Assembly: GCF_007558815.1 (NCBI RefSeq)
Contig: NZ_VLTJ01000029.1
Coordinates: 248,001 to 312,000 of the forward strand
Length of the DNA stretch: 64,000 bases
Direction of reading: 5' to 3'
Origin: Verticiella sediminum
GTDB lineage: Bacteria > Pseudomonadota > Gammaproteobacteria > Burkholderiales > Burkholderiaceae_B
Below the pieces are notes generated by a model that made no database searches, was not told the DNA's origin, and worked only from the letters and a program-made list of their open reading frames with translations. Position numbers and translations under genes: made by a program. The stretch's first letter is position 1; each line of letters opens with the position of its first letter. Of this stretch, positions 43,376-51,778 are shown one piece after another.

Positions 43376-44713
43376 TCAGCCGGACTCCGCCGACCAAGCA
43401 TCCTTGGGCGAGTCGTTCCCGGCCAGATAACGACGCGGTATCCTCAAAGCAAAAACCGAACCTGTCCGCGGTTCGCTCTGCACCTCGATGCGTCCGCCGA
43501 TGGCCGTGGCCAGGCGCTGCGACAGTGCCAGCCCCAGTCCCAGCCCGGCGCCCAGCGGACGCACGCCGGCATCGCCGGCCAGTTGCACGTTCTCACGGAA
43601 AATCAGTTGGACATCCTCCGGGGCGATGCCGATGCCGGTGTCGGCCACCAGCAGCCGGACATGCTCGGCATCGACTGTGCAGCTCACCCGCACGGCGCCT
43701 TCCAGCGTGAACTTCAGCGCGTTCACGATCAGGTTGCGCAGAATCTGCGCCACCTTGTGCCGGTCCGAGAACACCACCAGGCCCGGCGGCACCTCGAAGG
43801 ACAGCACCACGCCGGGCTTGGCGCCCAGCGCGCCGAAAGTGTCGCGCAGCCGCGTATAGAGCTCGCCCACGTCGAACTCGCCCAGGCGCAGCACCATCGT
43901 GCCGGATTCGATACGCGCCAGGTCGGCCAGGTCGTCCACGGAGGCGAGCAATTCGCCGCTCGCCTCATGGATGAGGCGCACCTGCGTCTCCTGCTCGTCG
44001 GTGAGCTCGCCGTCGGTGCGCGCCAGCAGGAGCCGCGAAATCGCGTAGATCGAGGACAACGGCCCGCGCAGCTCATGCCCCACGCTGGCGAGAAAACGGG
44101 AATTGGCCGCCGCCAGGCGGGCGAGGTCGGCCGCATGCACCCCGATCTGCGCGTGCAGCTCCGCGGCAACGCCGCCGCCCGGCGCCAGCCGGTGCTGCCA
44201 TTGCTGGAGCGCCAGCATCTGCGTGAGCAGTTCATGGTTCTGCAGGCGCACCGCGGCCATGGTGACGCCGCGCACCGTCATGCCGAAATCGGCGCGCAGC
44301 CGCTCCAGGCTGCCGGCATCGAAGGCGTGGCCGGGCACCAGCCACTGATGCAGGCGGATGCGGGTGTCGTCGCCGCACTGGTCGATGGAGTGCTGGTCCA
44401 CCGTACCGAAGGCCTCGAACAACCCGGGCGCGAGCGCGCGGTTGTCTTGGTTCAGCAGTTGCCCGTCGCGGCGGCGGCACGACACCTCCAGCCCCAGAGC
44501 ACGGCGCTGCGGCGCGAGGGCGCCCAGCCAGAAGCGCAGGTAGGCGGGCTGACAGTCGGCGAAGACGTAGCGCGCCGCTTCGGCCGCCATGCCGGCCAGG
44601 CGTTCACCGCCGTCGGCCAGGCCCGCGGCGGCGCCCAGCAAGCGGGCGAGCTGGCGCGCGCGCACAATGTCGCCTTCGTGCTCGACCCGCAACTCAACGA
44701 CTTCATCGTGCAT
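43376..44713 (-). CDS. Sensor histidine kinase with RsbT-like N-terminus
   Basis: 445 residues. The first 60 or so (HEGDIVRARQLARLLGAAAG, then AAEAARYVFAD) resemble the start of the RsbT/RsbW anti-sigma kinases but stop before their ATP site. A linker of unknown fold follows to about residue 200. Then come HisKA with H213 (SVGHELRGPLS) and HATPase_c with N-box NLIVNALKF, G1 ADTGIGIAPED and G2 GAGLGLGLALSQRL. It is soluble. The stop abuts the GTG of the hybrid kinase gene, so the two are coupled and could heterodimerise or form a relay, possibly linked to a general-stress (stressosome-like) pathway; that is inference. Confidence 0.83.
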   Translation of the reverse strand: MHDEVVELRVEHEGDIVRARQLARLLGAAAGLADGGERLAGMAAEAARYVFADCQPAYLRFWLGALAPQRRALGLEVSCRRRDGQLLNQDNRALAPGLFEAFGTVDQHSIDQCGDDTRIRLHQWLVPGHAFDAGSLERLRADFGMTVRGVTMAAVRLQNHELLTQMLALQQWQHRLAPGGGVAAELHAQIGVHAADLARLAAANSRFLASVGHELRGPLSSIYAISRLLLARTDGELTDEQETQVRLIHEASGELLASVDDLADLARIESGTMVLRLGEFDVGELYTRLRDTFGALGAKPGVVLSFEVPPGLVVFSDRHKVAQILRNLIVNALKFTLEGAVRVSCTVDAEHVRLLVADTGIGIAPEDVQLIFRENVQLAGDAGVRPLGAGLGLGLALSQRLATAIGGRIEVQSEPRTGSVFALRIPRRYLAGNDSPKDAWSAESG

Positions 44714-44728
44714 GGGACGCGCCGGGAA

Positions 44729-45586
44729 TCAGGCCACCGGCCGCAGGGGATCGGCGCACCATTCGCTCCAGGAGCCGGGATAGAGGCGCGAGCCCGTCAG
44801 CCCGGCATGCTCCATGGCGAGCAGATTGTGACAGGCGGTGATGCCCGAGCCGCACTGATGGACGACCTGGTGCGGGGCGCGCTCGCCCAGCAGCGCGGCG
44901 AACTCCTCGCGCAGCGCCTGCGCCGGCTTGAAGCGGCCGTCCTGGGCCAGGTTCTCCGTGTGCGGACGGTTCAGCGCGCCCGGAATGTGCCCGGCCACGG
45001 GATCGAGCGGCTCGACCTCGCCCAGGTAGCGCGCGTGGGCGCGCGCATCGAGCACCAGGAACTCGGGGCGCTCGAGATTGGCGGCGACCTCGTCCGCGCT
45101 CACCGAACCGACCAGCGGCTCGTTCAGGTGCAGCGGGCTGGCGGCGGCGCCGGACGACGCACGCTGCTCGTCCAGCGGCGCGTCGTCCACGGGCAGCCCC
45201 TGCGCCAGCCAGGCCGGCCAGCCACCGTCGAGCACCGCCGCCTGGGCGTGTCCGATCCAGCGCATCATCCACCAGAGCCGGGCCGCCATGGCACCGCCCT
45301 GCGCGTCGTAGGCGACCACCAGATCGTCCTCGCCCACGCCGGCCTCGACCATGCGCTGCCGGAAAGCGGCGCGCGCCGGCAGCGGGTGGCGGCCGTTGGT
45401 CGAGGTGCGCGCCCCGGACAAATCGGTTTCCACGTCGAGAAAGATCGCACCCGGAATCCGCGCTTCCCGGTACGCCTGGAACCCCGCCCCGGGACGGGCC
45501 AGATCGTGGCGCACGTCGAACACGCGCACGTTGTCGCGTCCGAGACGGGCAGCCAGCGTAGAGCAGTCGATGAGCGGACTTGACAT
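44729..45586 (-). CDS. sseA: Sulfurtransferase, 3-mercaptopyruvate type, tandem rhodanese
   Basis: 285 residues from the ATG at 45586 (MSSPLIDCSTLAARL). Two rhodanese domains: the N-terminal one is inactive (no Cys in VAYDAQGG), and the C-terminal one has active C245 in the loop CGSGIT. The CG(S/T)G(V/I)T loop marks 3-mercaptopyruvate sulfurtransferase, while thiosulfate sulfurtransferase has CRxGx. It transfers sulfur from 3-mercaptopyruvate to a thiol acceptor or cyanide. It is first in a minus-strand group with the two kinase genes, 15 bases apart. Confidence 0.88.
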   Translation of the reverse strand: MSSPLIDCSTLAARLGRDNVRVFDVRHDLARPGAGFQAYREARIPGAIFLDVETDLSGARTSTNGRHPLPARAAFRQRMVEAGVGEDDLVVAYDAQGGAMAARLWWMMRWIGHAQAAVLDGGWPAWLAQGLPVDDAPLDEQRASSGAAASPLHLNEPLVGSVSADEVAANLERPEFLVLDARAHARYLGEVEPLDPVAGHIPGALNRPHTENLAQDGRFKPAQALREEFAALLGERAPHQVVHQCGSGITACHNLLAMEHAGLTGSRLYPGSWSEWCADPLRPVA

Positions 45587-45689
45587 GCGATAGAACCCTG
45601 AGAGAGGAAATCGGGCGGGAGCGGAGCGCTTACAATGCAAGGAACCGGCGCGCGCCTCCCGGCGCGCCACGCAAGTTCTATCCTCCAGT

Positions 45690-46484
45690 ATGCACCAGTA
45701 CGAAGATTTCATGCGCCACGTGCGCGAGAACGGCGTCGCCAAGACCGACCGCACCGGCACCGGCACGGTGTCGGTGTTCGGCTACCAGATGCGCTTCGAC
45801 CTGGCGCAGGGCTTTCCCCTGGTGACCACCAAGAAGGTGCACACCAAAAGCATCATCTACGAACTGCTCTGGTTCCTGCGCGGCGAGGGCAATGTGCGCT
45901 GGCTGCAGGAGCACGGGGTCAGCATCTGGGACGAATGGGCCGCGCCCGACGGCGATCTCGGCCCGGTCTACGGGGTGCAGTGGCGCTCCTGGCCCACGCC
46001 CGACGGCGGCCACATCGACCAGATCCGCCAGATCATCGACGAGATCAAGCGCAATCCGGATTCGCGCCGGCTGATCGTCTCGGCCTGGAACGTGGCGGAC
46101 ATTCCGCGCATGGCGCTGCCGCCGTGCCACGCGTTCTTCCAGTTCTACGTCGCCGAGGGCCGGCTCTCGTGCCAGCTCTACCAGCGCAGCGCCGACATCT
46201 TCCTCGGCGTGCCCTTCAACATCGCGAGCTACGCGCTGCTCACCCACATGGTGGCCCAGCAGTGCGATCTGGAACCCGGCGAGTTCATCTGGACCGGCGG
46301 CGACTGCCATATCTACAGCAACCATTTCGAGCAGGTGGACCTGCAGCTCTCGCGCGAGCCCTATCCCTACCCGAGGCTCGACATCCGGCGCAAGCCCGCA
46401 AGCCTGTTCGACTACGCCTACGATGATTTCGAGATCGTGGGCTACCAGTCGCATCCGCACATCAAGGGCGACGTGGCGGTCTGA
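45690..46484 (+). CDS. thyA: Thymidylate synthase
   Basis: 264 residues, the exact length of the E. coli enzyme. It methylates dUMP to dTMP with methylene-tetrahydrofolate. The active-site Cys is in [13 protein letters not shown], phosphate-binding Arg pairs are in [17 protein letters not shown] and [20 protein letters not shown], and the C-terminus ends in the conserved IKGDVAV. dihydrofolate reductase (folA), which recycles the cofactor, lies 5 kb downstream on the same strand. A TACAAT -10-like box is at 45631-45636 without a convincing -35. Confidence 0.97.
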   Translation: MHQYEDFMRHVRENGVAKTDRTGTGTVSVFGYQMRFDLAQGFPLVTTKKVHTKSIIYELLWFLRGEGNVRWLQEHGVSIWDEWAAPDGDLGPVYGVQWRSWPTPDGGHIDQIRQIIDEIKRNPDSRRLIVSAWNVADIPRMALPPCHAFFQFYVAEGRLSCQLYQRSADIFLGVPFNIASYALLTHMVAQQCDLEPGEFIWTGGDCHIYSNHFEQVDLQLSREPYPYPRLDIRRKPASLFDYAYDDFEIVGYQSHPHIKGDVAV

Positions 46485-46505
46485 ACACGGCGCGCGGCCC
46501 CGCGC

Positions 46506-46550
46506 TTGACTTCGCCAACGGGCGGCGTAATATCGCTGCCTAGTCAGCGA
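46506..46550 (+). promoter_or_regulatory. marR promoter with adjacent operator
   Basis: TTGACT (46506-46511) and TAATAT (46528-46533), 16 bases apart, form a strong sigma-70 promoter. Immediately after it TCGCTGCCTAGTCAGCGA (46533-46550) is an inverted repeat with one mismatched pair, covering the expected transcription start. Its core TGCCTAGTCA nearly equals the palindrome before emrA, so the MarR protein probably represses both. Confidence 0.68.
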
Positions 46551-46556
46551 ATCGTC

Positions 46557-47042
46557 ATGTCCAGCCCTTCCCCGCAGTCCACCACCGAACCGTCCGGCCC
46601 CTACCATGGCGACAACATGGTGGGCGAGGAAACGGTCGGCTATCTCGTCAAGCAACTGAGCCAGGCGCTGCACCGCGAGGTGGACCAGCGCGTGGCCCCG
46701 CTCGACCTCACCGCCATGCAGTGGCGCCCCATCCTCCTCCTCGCCAAGGGCATGGCCGACAACCCGGTCGAGCTGGCGCGGCTGGTGGGCGTGGACACGG
46801 GCGCCATGACGCGCACGCTGGACCGCCTGGAAGCCAAGGGGCTGCTGCGCCGCCTGCGCAGCCAGACCGACCGGCGCAGGGTCAAGCTCGAGCTCACCGA
46901 CGAAGGGCGCGCCCGTGCGGGGCAGTTGCCCTATGCGCTCGCGGCCGCCCAGAACCGCCTGCTGCGCGGAATCTCGACCGACGAACTGGACGCCTTCACC
47001 GGCATGATCCGCCGCATGCTGGCCAACGGCGCCGCGCCTTGA
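46557..47042 (+). CDS. MarR-family repressor of the emrAB-type efflux operon
   Basis: 161 residues from the ATG at 46557 (MSSPSPQST). The winged HTH runs MQWRPILLLAKGMADNPVEL, VDTGAMTRTLDRLEAKGLL and RRLRSQTDRRRVKLELTDEG (wing with the DxRxxx signature). MarR proteins bind phenolic ligands that release DNA. It is first in the row marR-emrA-emrB, with matching operator cores at its own promoter and before emrA. EmrR-like function is inferred. There is no clear Shine-Dalgarno before the ATG. Confidence 0.92.
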   Translation: MSSPSPQSTTEPSGPYHGDNMVGEETVGYLVKQLSQALHREVDQRVAPLDLTAMQWRPILLLAKGMADNPVELARLVGVDTGAMTRTLDRLEAKGLLRRLRSQTDRRRVKLELTDEGRARAGQLPYALAAAQNRLLRGISTDELDAFTGMIRRMLANGAAP

Positions 47043-47067
47043 CGGGCGTTTTTTTCGCCCCAATCAC

Positions 47068-47077
47068 TGCCTAGGCA
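47068..47077 (+). promoter_or_regulatory. Candidate MarR operator upstream of emrA
   Basis: TGCCTAGGCA is a perfect ten-base palindrome 58 bases before the emrA start. It matches nine of ten bases of the core of the operator at the marR promoter. Just upstream, GGGCG-T7-CGCCC (47044-47060) can fold after the marR stop. Confidence 0.5.
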
Positions 47078-47134
47078 AATACCGACACAACAGCCATCCG
47101 TTTCCGCCCTTGGGCGGAGCCCAGAGATCCCATC

Positions 47135-48412
47135 ATGTCAGCCGCCCCCGATACCGTTGCCGCCACCCCGCGTTCGCCGCGCAAGCGTCTGCTGCTCATC
47201 GCCGCCCTGGTCTTCCTGATCGCGGCCGCCGCCTACGGCGCCTGGTGGTTCCTCATCGCGCGCCACTTCCAGTCCACCGACGACGCCTACGTCCAGGGCG
47301 ACCTGGTGCAGATCACGCCGCAGATTGCCGGCACCATCACCGGGCTGCACGCCGACGACACGGATTTCGTGCAAGCCGGACAGACCCTGGTCGAGCTGGA
47401 CCGGGCCGATGTCGAAGTGGCGCTGGCCGAGGCCGAGTCGCAGCTTGCGCAGACCGTGCGCCAGGTGAGCACGCTGTACGTGCAGAACGATGGGTTCGAT
47501 GCGCAGATCCGCGCGCGCCAGGCCGACGCCGCCAGCGCCAAGGCCGCCCTTGCCCGGGCCCAGGCCGACCTGCGCCGGCGCCAGGCGCTCGCGCAGTCGG
47601 GCGGGGTGAGCGGCGAGGAAATCCTGCACGCGCGCACCACCGTCGAAACGGCGCAGGCCGCGCTGGCGGCCGCCGAGGCCGCCGTGGCCAACGCCAAGGC
47701 GGGACTGGCGGGCAACGAGACCCTGACCGCCGGCACCGACGTGCAGGATCACCCCAACGTGCGCCTGGCGGCCGCCAGGGTGCGCCAGGCCTACCTGGAC
47801 CTCGCGCGCACCGAGATCCAGGCGCCCGTATCGGGCTATGTCGCGCGCCGCAGCGGCCAGCTCGGCCAGCGCGTGGCGGCCGGCACGGCGCTGATGGCCG
47901 TCGTACCGCTCGACCAGGTGTGGGTCGATGCCAATTTCAAGGAAGTGCAGATCGGCAGCATGCGCATCGGCCAGCCCGCCACGCTGCACGCGGACATGTA
48001 CGGCAGCAAGGTGGCCTATCGCGGCAAGGTGGCCGGCCTGGGCGCCGGCACCGGCAGCGCGTTCGCCCTGCTGCCCGCGCAGAACGCCAGCGGCAACTGG
48101 ATCAAGGTGGTGCAGCGCGTGCCCGTGCGCATCGAACTCGACCCCGAGGAACTGCGCGAACACCCGCTGCTGCTCGGACTGTCGATGAACGTCGAGGTGG
48201 ACATTTCCGACACCAGCGGGCCGGCCCTCTCGGCCGGGCGGCGCAAGGATTCGAGCTATGCCGTGAACGTTCTCAGCGACGCGCAGGCCCAGGCGCGCGG
48301 CGTCATCGAGCGCATCATCGCCACGCATCTCGGCGCCGGCGGCGCGCCCGCTCCCGCCCCCGTCGCGCAACAGCCGCATACCCGCCTGGCGGTCACCCGC
48401 AACGGCGGCTGA
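47135..48412 (+). CDS. emrA: EmrA-like membrane-fusion (HlyD) efflux subunit
   Basis: 425 residues. One N-terminal membrane helix (LLLIAALVFLIAAAAYGAWW) anchors a periplasmic adaptor: lipoyl half-motifs (STDDAYVQGDLVQITPQIAG and ARTEIQAPVSGYVARRSGQ), a long Ala-rich coiled-coil hairpin between them, and a beta-barrel (VWVDANFKEVQIGSMRIGQP). The C-terminal tail of about 50 residues is longer than in E. coli EmrA. It links the EmrB pump to an outer-membrane channel, which is not encoded here, so a shared TolC-like protein must serve. Confidence 0.93.
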   Translation: MSAAPDTVAATPRSPRKRLLLIAALVFLIAAAAYGAWWFLIARHFQSTDDAYVQGDLVQITPQIAGTITGLHADDTDFVQAGQTLVELDRADVEVALAEAESQLAQTVRQVSTLYVQNDGFDAQIRARQADAASAKAALARAQADLRRRQALAQSGGVSGEEILHARTTVETAQAALAAAEAAVANAKAGLAGNETLTAGTDVQDHPNVRLAAARVRQAYLDLARTEIQAPVSGYVARRSGQLGQRVAAGTALMAVVPLDQVWVDANFKEVQIGSMRIGQPATLHADMYGSKVAYRGKVAGLGAGTGSAFALLPAQNASGNWIKVVQRVPVRIELDPEELREHPLLLGLSMNVEVDISDTSGPALSAGRRKDSSYAVNVLSDAQAQARGVIERIIATHLGAGGAPAPAPVAQQPHTRLAVTRNGG

Positions 48413-48435
48413 CCGGACACGCGCAAAGATTCGCC

Positions 48436-49995
48436 ATGGCACAGGCCGCTCCCCCGAAGGAATACCCGCCGCTGGAAGGCAGCCAGCGCACGCTCGGCAC
48501 CATCGCGCTGTCGGCGGCGGTGTTCATGAACGTGCTCGACTCGTCCATCGCCAACGTATCGATCCCCGCCATCGCCGGCGACCTGGGCGTCAGTTCGAGC
48601 CAGGGTACCTGGGTGATCACGTCGTTCGCGGTCGCCAACGCCATCTCCCTGCCGCTGACGGGCTGGCTCACCCAGCGCATCGGCCAGGTCCGGCTGTTCG
48701 TCTGGTCGGTCCTGCTCTTCGTGCTCACGTCCTGGCTGTGCGGCTTCGCGCCCAGCCTGGAGATGCTCATCCTGTTCCGCGTGCTGCAGGGCGCCGTCGC
48801 GGGGCCCATGATCCCGCTGTCGCAGACGCTGATGCTGGCGAGCTACCCCAAGGCCAAGGCCGGCATGGCGCTGGCCCTGTGGTCGATGACCACGCTGGTG
48901 GCGCCGGTGGCCGGGCCGCTGCTGGGCGGCTGGATCTCGGACAACTACTCCTGGCCCTGGATCTTCTACATCAACGTGCCCGTGGGCCTGGTCGCCGCCT
49001 GGGCCGCCTGGCGCATCTACCAGCACCGCGAGTCGGCCACGCGCAACCTGCCGATCGACAAGGTCGGCCTGGCCCTGCTGGTGATCTGGGTGGCCGCGTT
49101 CCAGATCATGCTGGACAAGGGCAAGGAACTGGAATGGTTCCAGAGCGGCGAGATCATCCTGCTCGCCGTCATCGCCTTCGTCACCTTCGTGTTCTTCCTG
49201 ATCTGGGAGCTCACCGACAAGCATCCCATCGTGGACCTGCGCCTGTTCGCGCTGCGCAACTTCACGATCGGCTGCATGACGCTGGCCGTGGCCTACGGCG
49301 TGTTCTTCGGCACCGTGGTCCTGCTGCCGCTGTGGCTGCAGACCACCATGGGCTACACCGCCACCTACGCGGGCCTGGTCACGGCGCCGGTGGGCATACT
49401 CGCCATCATCCTGACGCCCGTGGTGGGCAAGCTGCTCGCCACCCAGGACCCGCGGCGCCTCGTGACGGCCGCCTTCGCCGTCTTCGCCGTGGTGAGCTAC
49501 CTGCGCTCGGGCTTCAACACCCAGGCGGACATCCGCACCATCGTCATCCCGACCATCATCCAGGGCGCGGCGATGGCGGCCTTCTTCGTGCCCCTGGTGT
49601 CGATCACGCTGTCCGGCCTGGCGCCGGAGCGCATCCCCAGCGCGGCCGGGCTGTCGAACTTCGTGCGCATGTCCTTCGGCGCCTTCGGCACCTCGGTGGC
49701 GACCACGGTGTGGGAGGACCGCACCACGCTGCACCACGCCCAACTGACCGAAAGCATCCACCCCGGCAACCCGGTCGCCGACCAGGCCATCCAGGGCCTG
49801 CAGGCGCGCGGGCTGTCGCTGGAGCAGGCCCTGTCGACGATCAACAACCTGATCCAGCAGCAGGCTGCGACGCTCTCGGCCACCGACATTTTCTACATTT
49901 CGACCGGCATCTTCCTCCTGCTGATCGGCCTGGTGTGGCTGGCGCGTCCCATCCGCGCGGGCGGCGCGAGCAAGGAAGCCGCGGGCGCGCACTGA
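48436..49995 (+). CDS. emrB: EmrB/QacA-type MFS multidrug efflux permease (DHA2, 14 helices)
   Basis: 519 residues from the ATG at 48436 (MAQAAPPKEYPPLEG). Motifs of the DHA2 family are clear: LDSSIANVSIPAIAGDLG in helix 1, GWLTQRIGQVRLF (motif A) and the antiporter motif C region WSMTTLVAPVAGPLLGGWIS. It uses proton motive force to extrude hydrophobic compounds through EmrA and an outer-membrane channel. It follows emrA by 23 bases in the marR-emrAB operon and is convergent with the antiporter gene (stops six bases apart). Confidence 0.94.
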   Translation: MAQAAPPKEYPPLEGSQRTLGTIALSAAVFMNVLDSSIANVSIPAIAGDLGVSSSQGTWVITSFAVANAISLPLTGWLTQRIGQVRLFVWSVLLFVLTSWLCGFAPSLEMLILFRVLQGAVAGPMIPLSQTLMLASYPKAKAGMALALWSMTTLVAPVAGPLLGGWISDNYSWPWIFYINVPVGLVAAWAAWRIYQHRESATRNLPIDKVGLALLVIWVAAFQIMLDKGKELEWFQSGEIILLAVIAFVTFVFFLIWELTDKHPIVDLRLFALRNFTIGCMTLAVAYGVFFGTVVLLPLWLQTTMGYTATYAGLVTAPVGILAIILTPVVGKLLATQDPRRLVTAAFAVFAVVSYLRSGFNTQADIRTIVIPTIIQGAAMAAFFVPLVSITLSGLAPERIPSAAGLSNFVRMSFGAFGTSVATTVWEDRTTLHHAQLTESIHPGNPVADQAIQGLQARGLSLEQALSTINNLIQQQAATLSATDIFYISTGIFLLLIGLVWLARPIRAGGASKEAAGAH

Positions 49996-50000
49996 GGCGG

Positions 50001-51140
50001 CTACAGCCCCAGGAACGACAGCATCAGGAAGGTCGCGAACAGCACGAAGTGCGTCATCCCCTCGATGGCGTTGCTCTGGCCATCGTTCAGGTTGATCGCC
50101 GCCGCGATCAGGGTGAGCATGACCATCACGGTCTGCACCGGCGTCATCGCCATCTGGAAGGGCGCGCCCAGGTAGAGCGCCCAGGCTTCCATCACCGGCA
50201 CGGTCAGGATCACCGTGGAGAGCGAGGCGCCCATGGCCACGTTCACCACCGACTGCATGCGGTTGGCCAGCGCGGCGCGCAGCGCGGTCAGGATCTCGGG
50301 GCAGGCCGAGATGGTCGCCACCACCAGCGCAAGCAGGATGGGCGGCGCGCCCGCCCCCTCCAGCCCCACGTCCAGCGCGGGCGACATCAGTTCGGCGAGA
50401 AAGCCGATCAGGATCACGCCGAACACCAGCACGCCGATCGACACGCGCAGGCTGTCGCGCCCGTTGCCGGGCTTGTCCGCCGCCTCCAGGCCGCCGGCCA
50501 CCGCGCCGACCGCGCGCATCCGCCCGGCCGAGCGCGGGCGTCGCTTCTCGGGATAGGCGTAGCTGAAGAAATAGCTGTGCACCCCGGTCTGCATGCGCAG
50601 GAACAGCGCGTACAGGGTCAGCATCGCCACGATGGTGAAGATCGAATAGATTTCCCAGCGGTCGCGCGGGATGAACTCGGGCACCACCATGGAGATGCCC
50701 ATGGCGGTGAGGATCATCACGCCGTAGGTCCTGCCCGAGTCGTCGTTGTAGGCCTGCTCGCCGTGCTTGAGCCCGCCCATCAGCGCGGCCAGGCCGAGGA
50801 TGCCGTTGATGTCCAGCATCACCGCGGCATAGATGGTGTCGCGCACCAGCGTGGGCGTGGGCTCGTGCGTCATCATGATCGCCAGCACGATCACCTCCAC
50901 CAGCACGGCCGACAAGGTGAGGATCATGGTGCCGTAGGGATCGCCCACTTTCTCGGCGAGCAGCTCGGCGCGGTGCGCCACGCTGAGCGAGGTGCAGACG
51001 ATGGCCGCGATCAGCGCCACGGCGGCGCCGAGCGCCGACCAGCGGCCCATGGCGACGAGACTGCCCTCGAAGGCATAGGCCAAGGCGCCGACCACAATGG
51101 CCAGCGCCAGCAAGCGCTCCTGCGCGAGAAACTTGAGCAC
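50001..51140 (-). CDS. chaA: ChaA-like calcium/sodium:proton antiporter
   Basis: 379 residues with about 11 membrane segments in two inverted halves. The alpha-repeat motifs of cation/Ca exchangers are present: VGDPYGTMILTLSAVLVEVI (with Glu in helix 2), and the second ALVVATISACPEILTALRAAL. NLNDGQSNAIEGMTHFVLFA at the C-terminus is characteristic of E. coli ChaA, and the central loop (RPRSAGRMRA, DKPGNGRDS) is cytosolic. It exports Ca or Na in exchange for protons, especially at high pH. It stands alone, divergent from folA. Confidence 0.88.
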   Translation of the reverse strand: MLKFLAQERLLALAIVVGALAYAFEGSLVAMGRWSALGAAVALIAAIVCTSLSVAHRAELLAEKVGDPYGTMILTLSAVLVEVIVLAIMMTHEPTPTLVRDTIYAAVMLDINGILGLAALMGGLKHGEQAYNDDSGRTYGVMILTAMGISMVVPEFIPRDRWEIYSIFTIVAMLTLYALFLRMQTGVHSYFFSYAYPEKRRPRSAGRMRAVGAVAGGLEAADKPGNGRDSLRVSIGVLVFGVILIGFLAELMSPALDVGLEGAGAPPILLALVVATISACPEILTALRAALANRMQSVVNVAMGASLSTVILTVPVMEAWALYLGAPFQMAMTPVQTVMVMLTLIAAAINLNDGQSNAIEGMTHFVLFATFLMLSFLGL

Positions 51141-51174
51141 GATGGGACGACCGTAGCGAAGAGGTGAGGCGCAC

Positions 51175-51191
51175 TACAATGCCGAGCATTG
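51175..51191 (+). promoter_or_regulatory. Putative -10 box overlapped by a small palindrome upstream of folA
   Basis: TACAAT (51175-51180) is a good -10 hexamer but no convincing -35 is present. CAATGC-CGA-GCATTG (51177-51191) is a perfect inverted repeat that begins inside it. It may be an operator or an early-message hairpin of folA, whose ATG lies 52 bases downstream. Confidence 0.3.
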
Positions 51192-51243
51192 CATACGCCC
51201 CAGCCCGAGGGCAAGAAACGCGCCCACCGGGCCCCGCCGCCCC

Positions 51244-51720
51244 ATGACCGACCTCTCCCTCATCGTCGCCTACGCGCGCAACCGCACCATCGGCCGCGAC
51301 AACGCCCTGCCCTGGCGCCTGCCCGCCGACCTGGCCCACTTCAAGCGCAGCACGCTGGGCAAGCCCATCATCATGGGCCGCAAGACCTGGGAATCGCTGG
51401 GCCGCCCGCTGCCCGGGCGGCTGAACCTCGTGGTCAGCCGCAACGCCAACTACCGTGCCGAGGGGGCCACCGTGGTCGCCTCGCTGGACGAGGCGCTGGC
51501 CGTCAGCGCCGGCGCGCCGGAGGCCTACGTCATCGGCGGCGAAATGCTGTATCGGCTCGCCCTGCCCATGGCCCGCCGCGTCGTCGCCACCGAGATCGAC
51601 GCGGACATCGAGGGCGACGCCTGGTTTCCGGCGCTGCCGGCAGGCTGGCGCGAGACCGCGCGCGAGCCGCAGCCGGAAGAGAACGGTTATCGGTATGCGT
51701 TCGTGACGTACGAGCGCTGA
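51244..51720 (+). CDS. folA: Dihydrofolate reductase
   Basis: 158 residues. Reduces dihydrofolate to tetrahydrofolate with NADPH, regenerating the cofactor consumed by ThyA. Key elements: the opening LSLIVAYARNRTIGRDNALPW, the substrate-binding acid D29 (PADLAHFK), the NADPH-binding GRKTWESLGRPLPGR, and YVIGGEMLYRLAL. All are those of the trimethoprim-sensitive chromosomal type, with no plasmid dfr features. It stands at the edge of the lower-GC block that follows. Confidence 0.96.
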   Translation: MTDLSLIVAYARNRTIGRDNALPWRLPADLAHFKRSTLGKPIIMGRKTWESLGRPLPGRLNLVVSRNANYRAEGATVVASLDEALAVSAGAPEAYVIGGEMLYRLALPMARRVVATEIDADIEGDAWFPALPAGWRETAREPQPEENGYRYAFVTYER

Positions 51721-51778
51721 ACGGGTGGCCAGACGCGGGCGACGGGAGCGCGAACCTGCAGCTAAGTCGTCGCACCCA

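Noticed and set aside
47044-47060. GGGCG-T7-CGCCC as marR terminator
   Set aside because: The T run is in the loop, not after the stem, and the stem has only five pairs, so it does not fit an intrinsic terminator.
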